NCBI RefSeq assembly: GCF_003008615.1
Contig: NZ_CP027657.1
Coordinates: 558,001-622,000 of the forward strand
Length of the DNA: 64,000 nucleotides
Source of the DNA: Pseudomonas mendocina
GTDB lineage: Bacteria > Pseudomonadota > Gammaproteobacteria > Pseudomonadales > Pseudomonadaceae
Reading direction: 5' to 3'
The position numbers and the translations under genes are program-made. The notes below the pieces were generated by a model, which saw only the letters and a program-made list of their open reading frames with translations, was not told the origin of the DNA and made no database searches. Position 1 is the stretch's first letter, and each line of letters opens with the position of its first letter. This document shows positions 17,588 to 26,137 of the stretch, one piece after another.

Positions 17588-19633
17588 TCACAGATCGAGC
17601 ACGAGGGGCTGCACGCCGTCCTCGCCTTGCGCCGGGATTGCACAGCAGATCAACACACTACCGTCTTCCGGCAATTCAGCCGGTGGGTTCGGGTAGTGCA
17701 CCTGACCGCTGACCAGGCGCGTCTTGCAGGTACCGCAGGAACCGCCACGGCAGCTGAACTCAGGCGTCAGGCCACGGCTTTCTGCCAGTTCCAGCAGGCT
17801 GCCACCCTCCGGCTTCCAGCGTGCCTCCTTGCTCGAGGAGGTGAAATACACCGGTACCGGCTCGCTCGCGGCGGGCGGCTGGACGAAGGTGACACTCTGT
17901 CCATCCGTGCGACGCGTCAGTGTCGACGGGCCGAACGCCTCGGCATGAATACGCGTGTCGGCGACGTTCAAATCGCGCAGGCCGTCGTAGATCGCCTGGG
18001 TAAAGGCGGCCGGGCCACACAGGTAGAAGTCGTAATCGTCGAACGACAGCGCCGCCTTGATCTGCGCCAGCTCGATGCGCCCGTGCTGTTCGTAGTCGTG
18101 CCCGAGCACTGCGTCCTGTTCCGGTGCACTGAGAGCACGGTGAACCTGCAACAGACCACCTGCGCGCTTTACCAACTCGCGCAGCTCAGCCTGGAACGGC
18201 AGGTCAGCGAGCGTCCGTGCGCCCTGAAAGAAGTGGATACGCCTGCCCTGCCCCAGCGCCACCTGCTCGCGCAGCATCGACAGCAATGGGGTGATGCCGA
18301 CACCGGCACCGACCAGCACCAGTGGCCGGTTGGTGTCACTGTTCAGGGTGAAACTGCCCAGCGGCGGACGCACTTCCAGCACATCGCCCACCTGCACCTG
18401 CTCGTGCAGATGTCGCGAAACCACACCCTGCGCCTTGACGCTGATGCGCAGCTGACCGTCCGCCGGCGCACTGGACAGGCTGTAGGTACGCAGCAGGGTT
18501 TCACCCGTGACAGTGGTGATGCGAATCGGCAGGTGCTGACCGGCGGCGAAGCGCGGTGCAACGCCTTGCTCCGGCGCCAGCACGAATGAGCGGATATCGG
18601 TGCTTTCCTGCTGCTGGTGCTGCACGCGCCAGCGCTGCCACTGGTTGCGCTGCTCACGCTCGCGCAGACGGGCGTCGGTTTCCGCCCAGGTGCCGGTCAT
18701 CAGGCTGGTCGGTGCATATTCTTCGAAAGCCCAGCGCAGTGAGGTCGCCGCCGGGCGCAGTACCGCCTGTTCGACGTCGAGCGTCCACAGCCGCTCGGCG
18801 CCTTCGAAGGCGTTGATCAGCGGGCTGTCGAGGATGATCTCGGCGCGGCCGCCCAGTTGCAGCACGTCGCCGCTGGTGAAATCGACGAACAGCAGGCCGG
18901 CGCGCGGATTGACGCTGAGATTGCCCAGGGTATTGAAGAACAGGTTGCCGGCGTAGTCGGGAATGGTCAGCCGATTGCCCTCCACCCGCACGAAGCCGGC
19001 GCGTCCGCCACGGTGCGAAACGTCTACCGAGCGGCGGCCATCGTCGTGCTCGACATAACTGGCGACGAAGAAGGTGTCGGCGCTGCGGATCATCTCGACG
19101 CTGCGCGCATCCAGTTCGGTCGCATCAATGCGCTCGATACCCCGTTCGTGCGCGCGGCGGTACTGGCGCAGCTGGATGTACTGCGGGCAATTGCCGTAGG
19201 AATGCTCCACTGCAATCTCCAGACGCTGCGCCGAGGCTTGGCGAATATGCCCATTGAGACGATTGCGCCGCCGCGTATGCAGCTCGATGCCGAGCAGGCC
19301 GATGGCCTCGCCGCTGCCCAGGCCGGATGTGGCCGGATCGAGCGGGTCGAGCGCAATGTCGGCGAGATCGAACGACAGTCGATGTGGATCAGGCGAGGTG
19401 ACGAAACCCTCCTCGCCCTCGATCAGCGTGGCCCAGGGCTGGCCTGCACCATCCACAGCACCCGCGATCATGAACGGCAGCTGGTGGTAGAACTCGCGAT
19501 GCTGATCCGGCATGTAGTCGCGGATCACCTTCTGCCCGAGCACTTCCATGCGCTCGGCGACGCCGACCTTTTCCTGCAGTTGCCGTTCACCGGCGTGCCA
19601 GGGCGACTGCCGATGGCTGGGGAGCTGTTGCAT
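17588..19633 (-). CDS. Three-domain flavoprotein: PNPOx-like domain + FNR-type reductase + [2Fe-2S] ferredoxin
   Basis: The start is taken at the ATG at 19633 (MQQLPSHRQSPWHAGERQLQ). From N to C (681 aa): a pyridoxamine-phosphate-oxidase-like FMN domain at about 35-310 (FMIAGAVDGAGQPWATLIEG; GGRAGFVRVEGNRLTIPDYAG); a ferredoxin-reductase-type domain at about 335-575 with FAD motif RTYSLSSAP and NAD motif GAGVGITPLLSM; and a plant-type [2Fe-2S] domain with C628-x4-C633-x2-C636 and a final Cys at 663/664. Electrons probably flow NAD(P)H-FAD-[2Fe-2S], with the PNPOx-like domain as a further redox partner. The acceptor is unknown. It lies 53 nt after a GST gene on the same strand, consistent with detoxification. 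Confidence 0.9.
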   Translation of the reverse strand: MQQLPSHRQSPWHAGERQLQEKVGVAERMEVLGQKVIRDYMPDQHREFYHQLPFMIAGAVDGAGQPWATLIEGEEGFVTSPDPHRLSFDLADIALDPLDPATSGLGSGEAIGLLGIELHTRRRNRLNGHIRQASAQRLEIAVEHSYGNCPQYIQLRQYRRAHERGIERIDATELDARSVEMIRSADTFFVASYVEHDDGRRSVDVSHRGGRAGFVRVEGNRLTIPDYAGNLFFNTLGNLSVNPRAGLLFVDFTSGDVLQLGGRAEIILDSPLINAFEGAERLWTLDVEQAVLRPAATSLRWAFEEYAPTSLMTGTWAETDARLREREQRNQWQRWRVQHQQQESTDIRSFVLAPEQGVAPRFAAGQHLPIRITTVTGETLLRTYSLSSAPADGQLRISVKAQGVVSRHLHEQVQVGDVLEVRPPLGSFTLNSDTNRPLVLVGAGVGITPLLSMLREQVALGQGRRIHFFQGARTLADLPFQAELRELVKRAGGLLQVHRALSAPEQDAVLGHDYEQHGRIELAQIKAALSFDDYDFYLCGPAAFTQAIYDGLRDLNVADTRIHAEAFGPSTLTRRTDGQSVTFVQPPAASEPVPVYFTSSSKEARWKPEGGSLLELAESRGLTPEFSCRGGSCGTCKTRLVSGQVHYPNPPAELPEDGSVLICCAIPAQGEDGVQPLVLDL

Positions 19634-19686
19634 GTTCTGTCCTCCACGCAAGAAGCTGCCGAGTGATCCCGGCAGCTATCGGCGAC

Positions 19687-20310
19687 TCAGGCTTGCAGGC
19701 CGGCGGCGGTACGCGGCATCGGCACGAAACCCGGCAGCGCTTCGATGCGTGCCAGCCAGGCGCGAATGTTCGGGTAGGGCTCCAGCGAGACGTTGCCCTC
19801 CGGCGCATGGGCGATATAGGAGTAGTTGGCGACATCGGCGATGCTCGGTTTGTCGCCAGCGAGGAACGGGGTGTCGCTCAGTTCGCCTTCCATCACGGTG
19901 AACAGCGCATGGGCACGGTTGATCACTTCCTCGGTGTTGAACGAGGCGCCGAATACGGTGACCAGGCGAGCGGCGGCAGGGCCGAACGCCACCAGGCCAG
20001 CGGCCACCGACAACCAGCGCTGCACGCGGGCGGCTGCAGCCGGCTCTTGTGGCAGCCAGTCGTCATTGCCGTAGCGCTTGGCCAGGTAGACGAGGATGGC
20101 GTTGGAGTCGCTGACAATGGTGCCGCCGTCATCGATCACCGGCACCTGACCGAAGGGGTTGAGGGCAAGGAACTCGGGGGTCTTGTGCTCGCCCTTGGCC
20201 AGGTCGACGAAGATCAGCTCGGTGGGCACTTTCAGCAGCGACAGCATCAGCTCGGCACGGTGGGCGTGGCCGGAGCGTGGGAAGTTATACAGTTTGATGG
20301 CTGGGGACAT
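19687..20310 (-). CDS. Glutathione S-transferase
   Basis: The 207-residue product has the N-terminal thioredoxin-like domain with start [20 protein letters not shown], cis-Pro segment [10 protein letters not shown] and the [14 protein letters not shown] motif. The all-alpha C-terminal domain has [24 protein letters not shown], carrying the N-capping box/hydrophobic staple signature. It is likely cytoplasmic. The gene is followed closely by the redox fusion gene and preceded by two LysR genes, all on the minus strand. Confidence 0.93.
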   Translation of the reverse strand: MSPAIKLYNFPRSGHAHRAELMLSLLKVPTELIFVDLAKGEHKTPEFLALNPFGQVPVIDDGGTIVSDSNAILVYLAKRYGNDDWLPQEPAAAARVQRWLSVAAGLVAFGPAAARLVTVFGASFNTEEVINRAHALFTVMEGELSDTPFLAGDKPSIADVANYSYIAHAPEGNVSLEPYPNIRAWLARIEALPGFVPMPRTAAGLQA

Positions 20311-20453
20311 GGCGATGATTCCTTTGAGGTTGGCTTAGGACACCGCGAGACGGCTTGCCTTCGCGACGATGGGGCCATGTTCGCCTCATCCAATCTCGAT
20401 AAGAATCACCACACAGGACAATCCACTATTTCACTTTCTGCAATTCAATTCCG

Positions 20454-21344
20454 TCACGCCTGAAATGCCGGATGGGCACGCAGGCGTGGCACGGCAAAAT
20501 CGAGGAAACTGCGCACCCGCCCCGCCGCCCGCCGCCCTTCTCGGTAATACAGCTGCACCGGCACTGGCGGCGCGGCGAAGCTTTCCAGCACCGCCTGCAA
20601 CTGCCCGCTCTGCAGCTCCTGATAGGCTTCGTAGCTCAGGCAGCGGGTCAGGCCAAAACCGGCGAGCGCCGCGCGGATCGCGGCCTGCGGCGTGCTGCAG
20701 GTCAATCGCGGCGCGAGCCTCACCGCGCCGTCCGCAAAACGCCATTCCCCCGCATGACCGGTCGAAGACCGGCCAATGGTGCGGTGCACGTACAGGGCTT
20801 GCGGATTGGCGGGCCAGCCCCAGCGCTCCAGGTAAGCCGGCGCCGCACACACCAGCGGCCGCGCCCATCCCAACGGTACGGCGAAACCGGACGAACTGGG
20901 CAGATGGCCAACCACCACGGCCAGGTCGATGCCCTCCTCCAGCAACCTGGGCGGCTCCTCGCGCGCCAGGGTGGCCAGGCTCACCTCGGGAAATGCCGCC
21001 AGGTAGTCGACCGCGATGGGGGTCAGCACCTGATGGGTCATCAACAGCGGCAGGGCGAGGGTCAATTGTCCGGCGGGAGTGGCGTGCAGCCCCGTCACCG
21101 ACTGCTCGGCCTCCTCCACCCGCTGCAGGATACGCTGGCAGCTCTCGGCGAACGCCGCCCCAGCCACGCTGAGGCTGACACCACGAGGCCCGCGCTGCAG
21201 CAAGGTGCTGTCCAGACGGCTCTCCAACGCGGTCACGGTACGCATCACCGTGGCTTGCGACAGCTGCAAGTGCCTGGCCGCGGCCGCCAGACTGCCGCTC
21301 TGGGCCACGGCAAGGAACACCTGCATCTCGCGGTGATGGCTCAT
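20454..21344 (-). CDS. LysR-family regulator, second of an overlapping pair
   Basis: The ATG at 21344 (MSHHREMQVFLAVAQSGSLAAAARHLQLS in parts) overlaps the stop of the previous LysR gene by 4 nt (21341-21344). The HTH is at about 4-62 and the effector domain follows LHATPAGQLTLALP. The length is 296 residues. It belongs to the aminobenzoate/CrgA-like group in which the effector domain contains a VVVGHLP/VAVRIG strand. Two LysR paralogs translationally coupled to each other is unusual. Likely targets are the GST and fusion genes 143 bp downstream. Confidence 0.92.
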   Translation of the reverse strand: MSHHREMQVFLAVAQSGSLAAAARHLQLSQATVMRTVTALESRLDSTLLQRGPRGVSLSVAGAAFAESCQRILQRVEEAEQSVTGLHATPAGQLTLALPLLMTHQVLTPIAVDYLAAFPEVSLATLAREEPPRLLEEGIDLAVVVGHLPSSSGFAVPLGWARPLVCAAPAYLERWGWPANPQALYVHRTIGRSSTGHAGEWRFADGAVRLAPRLTCSTPQAAIRAALAGFGLTRCLSYEAYQELQSGQLQAVLESFAAPPVPVQLYYREGRRAAGRVRSFLDFAVPRLRAHPAFQA

Positions 21345-22264
21345 GAAACAGGCGCTGCCCCTGCTGCACGCAGCGCCGGATCGGCGCGAAAACTGGCAGC
21401 ACAGTGGTCGACGAAGGTACGCACCTTGGCCGACACCTGGCGACCGCCCTGGTGAATGATATGCACCGGCAAGGCAGGGGGTTCGAAGGCTTCGAGCACC
21501 AGTTCGATCTCGCCGCGAGCCACCGCGGCGGCCACCTGGTAGGACAGCACGCGGGTATAACCCCAACCCAGGCGTGCCACGCTGATCGCCGCCTGGTTGG
21601 AACTGACGGTAAAGCGCGGCTGAGGCATGAAGCCGAACGGACCGTCGGCGCCGACGAACTGCCAGTGCGACAGCAGGGTGCTGGCGCTGGACATGACGAT
21701 GGGCGCATCACGCAACTCATCCGGATGGCGCGGGCGCCCGACACGATCGAGAAAGGCGGGCGAGGCGCACACCACCGGGCGGATTTGCCCGACCTGCAAC
21801 GCCGGATGATCGCCCTCAGGCAACGAGCCGATGCGCACAGCCACGTCGATGCCCTCCTCCATCATGTTCACCACGCGGTCGACCAGCAGCGCGTTGATTT
21901 CCACGTCCGGGTGGGTGTCGAGGTACTGGGCGATGCGTGGAATCAGGAACAGCTCGCCGAACATCACCGGCGCGGTCACGGTGAGTCGTCCACGCGGGCG
22001 CACACTGCCGCCGGCGGCCAGTTCCTCGGCCTCTTCCAGTTCCAGCAGAATGCGCCGGCAGTCCTCGACATAGCGCTGGCCGGCCTCGGTCAGGCGCAGG
22101 CTGCGCGTGCTGCGGGCCAGCAACAGCGTGCCAAGGCGCGCCTCCAGCGCAGCGACGGCGCGGGTCACGCTGGGCGGCGAAATGCCCAGCAGCTTGGCGC
22201 CCCCGGCGAAGCTCTCGGCCTCGGTCACCGCCAGCAACACCCTCATTTCCTGAAACCGATCCAT
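21341..22264 (-). CDS. LysR-family regulator, first of an overlapping pair
   Basis: The 307-residue protein starts MDRFQEMRVLLAVTEAESFA, with an HTH at about 3-60 (LLGISPPSVTRAVAALEARLGTLLL in part) and an effector domain from about 90 (GRLTVTAPVMFGELFLIPRI). It is clearly related to the downstream LysR gene along its whole length (GFxxxRVLSYQ/GLTRCLSYE, E-LVLEAFEPPALPVHIIHQGGR versus AVLESFAAPPVPVQLYYREGR), which suggests tandem duplication. The stop overlaps the next start by ATGA. Confidence 0.93.
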   Translation of the reverse strand: MDRFQEMRVLLAVTEAESFAGGAKLLGISPPSVTRAVAALEARLGTLLLARSTRSLRLTEAGQRYVEDCRRILLELEEAEELAAGGSVRPRGRLTVTAPVMFGELFLIPRIAQYLDTHPDVEINALLVDRVVNMMEEGIDVAVRIGSLPEGDHPALQVGQIRPVVCASPAFLDRVGRPRHPDELRDAPIVMSSASTLLSHWQFVGADGPFGFMPQPRFTVSSNQAAISVARLGWGYTRVLSYQVAAAVARGEIELVLEAFEPPALPVHIIHQGGRQVSAKVRTFVDHCAASFRADPALRAAGAAPVS

Positions 22265-22327
22265 CGTTACCGCCTGGTTTTCTGTTGCATCGGCACAGGG
22301 TAACTCAAGCCGACGTGGTGGCAGGGC

Positions 22328-22948
22328 TCAACGCCGGCTCAGAGCCAGACGCGCCGCGAAGAGGACGAAGATCAACCCGGTACAGCGATCCATCCACCTG
22401 ATCACCGCCGCCCGCCGCAGCCAGTGGCCAAGCGGCTGGGTGGCGCCGATCAGCAGCAATGCCCAGACCAGGCTGAGCGCCACATGGATGCCCACCAGGC
22501 CAAATGTCCAGATAATCAGCGGCTGCCCCTGCGGGATGAACTGCGGCAGGAAGGACAGGTAGAAAATCCCCACCTTGGGGTTGAGCACATTACCCAGCAG
22601 GCCACGCAGGAACCAGTTGGCTCCAGGTGTGCCACTCGCCTGGGCAGGCGCCAGCGAGGTACGCGGGTGCAGCAGCATGTTCAGCCCGAGCCAGACCAGA
22701 TACGCCGCACCGCAATACTTGAGGAGGTTGTAGCCGAATTCGGAAACCGCCAGCAGCGCGCCGAGGCCGAAGGCCACCGCCGCGCCCCAGATCAGGCAGC
22801 CTGCATTGATGCCCAGCGCCGCGCGAAACGCCTGCTGCCGGCCCTCGACCGCAGCGGTACGCAACACCAGCGCAGTGTCGATCCCCGGTGTCAGCGTCAG
22901 CAGCGTGGCGGCAAGGGTGAAAGCGATCAGGTTTTCGGCAAAGGGCAT
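22328..22948 (-). CDS. LysE/RhtB-family amino-acid or metabolite exporter
   Basis: The ATG at 22948 (MPFAENLIAFTLAATLLTLTPGID) gives 206 residues with six predicted membrane helices. It has the family's TPGID/TPG segment in the first helix, GINAGCLIWG in the second, and LLGNVLNPKVGIFYLSFLPQFI near the middle. A longer frame upstream is not used because the LysE fold begins here. The gene is 63 bp upstream of the LysR pair on the same strand; LysE exporters are often controlled by LysR proteins. Substrate not predictable. Confidence 0.92.
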   Translation of the reverse strand: MPFAENLIAFTLAATLLTLTPGIDTALVLRTAAVEGRQQAFRAALGINAGCLIWGAAVAFGLGALLAVSEFGYNLLKYCGAAYLVWLGLNMLLHPRTSLAPAQASGTPGANWFLRGLLGNVLNPKVGIFYLSFLPQFIPQGQPLIIWTFGLVGIHVALSLVWALLLIGATQPLGHWLRRAAVIRWMDRCTGLIFVLFAARLALSRR

Positions 22949-23024
22949 CGGCAGGCGCTCCGTCCGCAGGGCAGAGCGCGAGTATAAACAGCGCATCGCT
23001 GGCCGTCGTGGGGGCCTGCGATCC

Positions 23025-23098
23025 CGTAGGGTGCGCCGCGCGCACCGCGGTTCGGTCATGCGGTGCGTGTTGCCGGTGGTGGGCGCGGCGCACCCTAG
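23025..23098. repeat. Dispersed GTAGGGTGCGCC palindromic repeat, copy 2 (full inverted unit)
   Basis: The left arm CGTAGGGTGCGCCGCG and right arm CGCGGCGCACCCTAG are inverted copies with an imperfectly complementary interior, filling most of the gap between the thiolase and LysE genes. The same arms recur at 11218, 28104 and 48465, so this is a dispersed REP/MITE-like family. Confidence 0.7.
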
Positions 23099-23100
23099 GT

Positions 23101-24288
23101 TTAGCCGCGATAGGCCTCGAACAATCCGCTGGCACCCATGCCGCCGCCAACGCACATGGTGACGATGCCGTAGCGCAGTTCGCGACGCTGCAGCTCGCGC
23201 ACCAGATGGCCGACCTGGCGCGAGCCAGTCATACCGAAGGGATGGCCAATGGAGATGGAGCCGCCGTTGACGTTGTACTTCTCGTTGTCGATTTCGAGCG
23301 TGTCGCGACAATACAGGCACTGCGAAGCGAAGGCCTCGTTGAGCTCCCACAGGTCGATGTCGGCCACGCTCAGGCCCTTGGCCTTGAGCAGCTTGGGCAC
23401 CGAAAACACCGGGCCAATGCCCATCTCGTCAGGCTCGCAACCGGCCACGGTGAAGCCGCGGAAATAGGCCCTGGGCGTCAGGCCCAGCTCCAGCGCCTTT
23501 TCCAGGCTCATGACCAGGGTCATGGAGGCGCCATCGGACAGTTGCGAGGCGTTGCCGGCCGTGACGCTACCCGCCGGGTCGAATGCCGGTTGCAGCTTGG
23601 CCAGGGACTCCAGGGTGGTGTCCGGGCGGTTGCAGTCATCGGCCTCGACCACGCCGTCGACGATCTTCTTCTCGCCGGTCGCCTTGTCTTCCACCTGATA
23701 CTTCACCGTCATCGGTACGATTTCGTCGGCGAACAGGCCTTCGGCCTGGGCGCGCGCGGTGCGCTGCTGGCTCTGCAGGGCGTAGGCGTCCTGGGCCTCG
23801 CGGGTGATGCCGTAACGGTTGGCGACGATCTCGGCGGTCTTGCCCATGGGGTAATAGATGCCGGGGTTTTCCTTTTGCAGCAGCGGGTTGAACAGGTTGT
23901 CCATGTTCATGCTTTTCAGGGTCATGGTGATGGACTCGACGCCGCCGGCGACGATGATGTCGCTGCAACCGGATGCCACCTGGTTGGCGGCGATCGCGAT
24001 GGCCTGCAGGCCCGAGGAGCAGAAGCGGTTGAGGGTCATGCCCGCTACCGGGTTGCCCAGGCGCGAGAGCACCGCGACGTTGCGGCCGATGTTCATGCCC
24101 TGGGCACCCTCGTTGGAGCCGGCGCCGACGATGCAGTCATCGACCAGCTTCGGGTCGATGCCGTTACGCACCAGCAGCGCATCGACGCAGTGAGCGGCCA
24201 TATCGTCCGGCCGGGTCATATTGAACTTGCCGCGGAAGGACTTGGCCAGGCCAGTCCGGACGCTATCGACGATCACCACTTCACGCAT
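23101..24288 (-). CDS. Acetyl-CoA C-acyltransferase (thiolase)
   Basis: The ATG at 24288 (MREVVIVDSVRTGLAKSFRG) is chosen over an earlier in-frame ATG because thiolases start here. The 395-residue product carries the acyl-accepting Cys in NRFCSSGLQA (C90), the His of GHPFGMTGSRQ and the C-terminal active-site Cys in CVGGGMGASG, so it should be active. It catalyses thiolytic cleavage or condensation of acyl-CoA. It stands alone, with no fad/phb partner beside it. Substrate preference cannot be read. Confidence 0.95.
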   Translation of the reverse strand: MREVVIVDSVRTGLAKSFRGKFNMTRPDDMAAHCVDALLVRNGIDPKLVDDCIVGAGSNEGAQGMNIGRNVAVLSRLGNPVAGMTLNRFCSSGLQAIAIAANQVASGCSDIIVAGGVESITMTLKSMNMDNLFNPLLQKENPGIYYPMGKTAEIVANRYGITREAQDAYALQSQQRTARAQAEGLFADEIVPMTVKYQVEDKATGEKKIVDGVVEADDCNRPDTTLESLAKLQPAFDPAGSVTAGNASQLSDGASMTLVMSLEKALELGLTPRAYFRGFTVAGCEPDEMGIGPVFSVPKLLKAKGLSVADIDLWELNEAFASQCLYCRDTLEIDNEKYNVNGGSISIGHPFGMTGSRQVGHLVRELQRRELRYGIVTMCVGGGMGASGLFEAYRG

Positions 24289-24396
24289 GACGCACCTCGT
24301 TGTTATTGGATGGCGAATGGCGTGAAGATAAATCCAGCCCATGCATAGGCGCGACCATCATTGATATGGCGTATACGAGGCGATGCAGAGACGTAG

Positions 24397-24413
24397 CCCG
24401 GATGCAATCCGGG
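24397..24413. repeat. CCCGGAT-GCA-ATCCGGG palindrome
   Basis: A perfect 7-bp dyad with a 3-nt loop, preceded by GTAG, in the gap between the thiolase and pap genes. It has the look of a short REP-type unit. Confidence 0.55.
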
Positions 24414-24437
24414 ATCACCGGGAACGACATAAAAGCA

Positions 24438-24497
24438 TCGCGGCTAAAGCCCCTCCCACGGCTTCCCTGTAACCTGTGGGAGGGGCTTTAGCCGCGA
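24438..24497. repeat. Perfect 22-bp inverted repeat (pseudomonad REP-type hairpin)
   Basis: The left arm 24438-24459 (core GGCTAAAGCCCCTCCCAC) is the exact complement of the right arm 24476-24497 (GTGGGAGGGGCTTTAGCC core), with a 16-nt loop. It sits 8 bp beyond the pap stop codon and could terminate pap transcription, but the family is widely repeated in Pseudomonas genomes. Confidence 0.8.
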
Positions 24498-24504
24498 CAA
24501 GACA

Positions 24505-25992
24505 TCAATCCCTCGCGAACGCCGCCTCGATGGCCTCGTTGATGGTGCGCAGCACCTTGACCCGGGCGAAGCGCTTGTCATTGGCCTCGATCAGCGTCCA
24601 GGGCGCGATCTCGGTGCTGGTGCGGTCGACCATGTCCCCCACCGCATCGGCGTAGTCGTCCCACTTGTCGCGGTTGCGCCAGTCCTCCTCGGTGATCTTG
24701 AAGCGCTTGAACGGAATCTGCTCACGCTCCTTGAAACGCTCCAGCTGCGTCTGCTGATCGATGGCCAGCCAGAACTTCACCAGAATCACCCCGGCGTTGG
24801 TCAACTGTTCCTCGAAGTCGTTGATCTCACCGTAGGCACGCAGCCAGTCCGCCTGACTGCAGAAGCCCTCGACCCGCTCCACCAGCACGCGGCCATACCA
24901 GCTACGGTCGAAGATGGTGAAATGCCCGCGCGCCGGGATGTGTCGCCAGAAGCGCCATAGATAGGGCTGGGCGCGCTCTTCCTCGGTCGGCGCCGCCACC
25001 GGCACGATGCGGTACTGGCGCGGATCGAGAGCTCCGGTCACGCGGCGAATAGCGCCGCCCTTGCCGGCCGCATCATTGCCTTCGAATACCGCGATCAGGG
25101 CATGCTTGCGCATGCGCTTGTCGCGCATCAGGCCGGACAGGCGCGCCTGCTCGGTGGCCAGTTGCTCCTTGTAGTCGTCCTTGTCCAGCGTCTGGGTCAT
25201 GTCCAGACTGGCCAACAGGCCGCGGTTGTCCAGGCTCGACACCAACGGAGCGGCGTGTGGCCGCTGGGGTTCGCGGGCCGTATTGGCCAGCGCCGCCTGC
25301 AGCCCCTCGAGCAAAATGCGGCCCACGGTGAGGCTGCGGTAATAGTGATCGACGCCCTCGACCACGTACCAGGGCGCGTAGTCGCGGCTGGTGCGACGCA
25401 ACACGCGCTCGCCGTAGCGCACGAACTTGTCGTAGGTCTTCGACTGCTGCCAGTCCAGCGGACTGATGCGCCAGCTGTGCAGCGGGTCATCCTTGAGCGC
25501 TTCGAGCCGTGCCTTCATCTGCTTCTTGGACAGGTGGAACCAGAACTTGAAGATCAGCGCGCCCTCGTCGCAAAGCATGCGTTCCAGGCGCTCGGCACCG
25601 TCGATGGCCTGATCCAGCACGGCGTCCTTGAAGTGGCCATGCACGCGGCCCTGCAACATCTGGCTGTACCAGTTGCCGAAGAACACCCCGATACGCCCCT
25701 TGGGCGGGAGTTGCCGCCAATAGCGCCAGGCCGGCGGACGCGCCAGTTCTTCGTCGGTCTGGATATCGAAGGTGCTGACCTGGATCAGCCGCGGATCCAT
25801 CCACTCGTTGAGCAGCTTCACCGTTTCGCCCTTGCCGGCACCCTCGACACCGTTGATCAGCACGATGAGAGGGAAGTGCGCCTGCTGCTTGAGTTCGTAC
25901 TGCGCCTCCAGCAACGCCTCGCGCAATGCCGGCTCTTCGGCCTCGAACGTGGCCTTGTCGATACTGCGGCCGATTTCGGCGGATTCGAACAT
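24505..25992 (-). CDS. pap: Polyphosphate:AMP phosphotransferase (two-domain PPK2, class II)
   Basis: Two tandem PPK2 domains in 495 residues: Walker A GVEGAGKG at 48-55 in the first and GNDAAGKG at 305-312 in the second. Each is followed by the lid/Walker B segments (FFGNWYSQMLQGR; FDRSWYGRVLVERVEGF). Class II two-domain enzymes make ADP from AMP using polyphosphate, with catalysis in the C-terminal domain. The second domain's canonical GNDAAGKGG and FDRSWYGR motifs fit this. Cytoplasmic, monocistronic. Confidence 0.95.
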   Translation of the reverse strand: MFESAEIGRSIDKATFEAEEPALREALLEAQYELKQQAHFPLIVLINGVEGAGKGETVKLLNEWMDPRLIQVSTFDIQTDEELARPPAWRYWRQLPPKGRIGVFFGNWYSQMLQGRVHGHFKDAVLDQAIDGAERLERMLCDEGALIFKFWFHLSKKQMKARLEALKDDPLHSWRISPLDWQQSKTYDKFVRYGERVLRRTSRDYAPWYVVEGVDHYYRSLTVGRILLEGLQAALANTAREPQRPHAAPLVSSLDNRGLLASLDMTQTLDKDDYKEQLATEQARLSGLMRDKRMRKHALIAVFEGNDAAGKGGAIRRVTGALDPRQYRIVPVAAPTEEERAQPYLWRFWRHIPARGHFTIFDRSWYGRVLVERVEGFCSQADWLRAYGEINDFEEQLTNAGVILVKFWLAIDQQTQLERFKEREQIPFKRFKITEEDWRNRDKWDDYADAVGDMVDRTSTEIAPWTLIEANDKRFARVKVLRTINEAIEAAFARD

Positions 25993-26137
25993 GCAATGAC
26001 CTCCCTGGAATGATCATCAGAGCCTAACGGATAGAACGCGACTTTGCCCGATAGGCATCCGTGGCAGATTGATCTGCGCCAGGAAAACCCGGCTCGCAGC
26101 GGTTAGAATCGCCGCCTGTTTTACCCGGAACCCCAGC

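Noticed and set aside
20431..21744. Long minus-strand frame over the LysR pair in another phase
   Set aside because: Gly/Arg/Ala-rich low-complexity translation with no domain; both LysR genes explain the region.
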